Shown here: positions 15,021-15,242 of the stretch, piece after piece | Numbering within the stretch: position 1 is the first letter of the stretch | How the letters are laid out: each line of letters opens with the position of its first letter | NCBI GenBank assembly: GCA_031288055.1 | Contig: JAITSD010000056.1 | Coordinates: 1 to 15,242 of the forward strand | Direction of reading: 5' to 3' | Source: Candidatus Opitulatrix roisinitermitis | GTDB lineage: Bacteria; Actinomycetota; Actinomycetes; Actinomycetales; Bifidobacteriaceae | Length of the DNA stretch: 15,242 nucleotides | Notes under the pieces: model-generated | The model's database searches: none | Told to the model about the DNA's origin: nothing | Seen by the model: only the letters and a program-made list of their open reading frames with translations | Made by a program: the position numbers and the translations under genes

Positions 15021-15033
15021 CAGTCTATACATA
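15021..15033 (-). promoter_or_regulatory. Weak candidate promoter -10 region for secE
   Basis: TATGTATAGACTG on the minus strand resembles the TATGCTAGACTG seen at 3828-3839 before the coiled-coil gene; TAGACT fits a loose actinobacterial -10. No good -35 is evident. A separate TATAAT at 15082-15087 in the same spacer is an alternative. The 194-base tRNA-Trp to secE spacer shows no gene and no clear terminator, so read-through from the tRNA is possible. Confidence 0.25.
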
Positions 15034-15169
15034 TAGGTTATCACGATTTAATAAATATTAGAAATAAATCCATTTTTATGAATTATAATTTATTTCATTC
15101 TACATAAACATTAAAAATTTACACAGACTATTAAAAAATTGGCATTATCTTTATAAATTAACACAAAAG

Positions 15170-15242
15170 CAGGACAGACAGGACTTGAACCTGCAACCCT
15201 CGGTTTTGGAGACCGATGCTCTACCAATTGAGCCACTGTCCT
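15170..15242 (-). tRNA. trnW: tRNA-Trp (anticodon CCA)
   Basis: A full cloverleaf can be folded by hand. The 7-bp acceptor stem AGGACAG/CTGTCCT is perfect, the D stem is GCTC/GAGC, and the anticodon stem TCGGT/ACCGA surrounds loop CTCCAAA, which gives anticodon CCA. The T arm is GCAGG-TTCAAGT-CCTGT. The discriminator base is G, as expected for bacterial tRNA-Trp, and the 3' CCA is not encoded. The gene starts exactly at the window edge. tRNA-Trp directly before secE-nusG is a typical arrangement in Actinobacteria and some other bacteria. Only CCA-type decoding (UGG) is implied; no in-frame UGA is needed in any gene here. Confidence 0.97.

Noticed and set aside
15170..15242. Possible altered genetic code (UGA read as Trp or Gly)
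   Set aside because: The tRNA-Trp has a CCA anticodon, Trp codons are TGG, and no gene needs an in-frame UGA.
1..15242. Mobile element, CRISPR, phage or defence island
   Set aside because: No transposase, integrase, terminal repeats, repeat-spacer array or defence-type domains seen; all genes are recognisable housekeeping or envelope types on one strand.

Overview
This AT-rich window carries an ordinary-looking stretch of chromosome. Every protein gene reads on the minus strand, so transcription runs from the right end to the left. The proteins look actinobacterial. The Ffh G domain carries DLQRPNAVQQL and SNGEKLDD, NusG has a long acidic N-terminal extension, and MurA begins its fold with RGAKN followed by VSKAMVA. 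The secreted amidase has C-terminal LGFP repeats, the coiled-coil protein has a GLGARAQQIL motif typical of actinobacterial DivIVA/Scy-type proteins, and tRNA-Trp sits directly before secE-nusG. A bifunctional AdhE and a PepC-type peptidase suggest a fermentative, possibly host-associated life. The best guess is a low-GC, anaerobic actinobacterium, perhaps near Bifidobacteriales or a symbiotic lineage. That placement is inference and no species is recognised.

Layout in transcription order (right to left): tRNA-Trp (15170-15242); a 194-base spacer; secE-nusG-rplK-rplA-rplS-lepB (14975 down to 11506), a translation and secretion block; a 261-base spacer with the likely adhE promoter; adhE; a secreted peptidoglycan amidase with LGFP repeats; murA; a short spacer with a clear promoter that appears to give a leaderless mRNA; a SLC45-type MFS sugar transporter; a 167-base spacer; a long coiled-coil scaffold protein; a cytosolic cysteine aminopeptidase (PepC); and the first 308 codons of ffh, which runs off the left edge.

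Working together: the right half makes the translation and export machinery (NusG, L11, L1, L19, SecE, signal peptidase I, with Ffh at the far left feeding the same Sec translocon). The middle covers sugar import, fermentation of acetyl-CoA to ethanol, and cell-wall synthesis and turnover. The coiled-coil protein probably organises the cell pole or growth zone.

I found no mobile element, CRISPR array, phage gene, rRNA or defence system. I also see no convincing undescribed system. The more interesting points are the leaderless promoter, a start codon decided by its Shine-Dalgarno sequence, the joining of the L11/L1 block to rplS-lepB, an insertion in the Ffh G domain, and a structured spacer before rplA. 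No spacer exceeds 300 bases.
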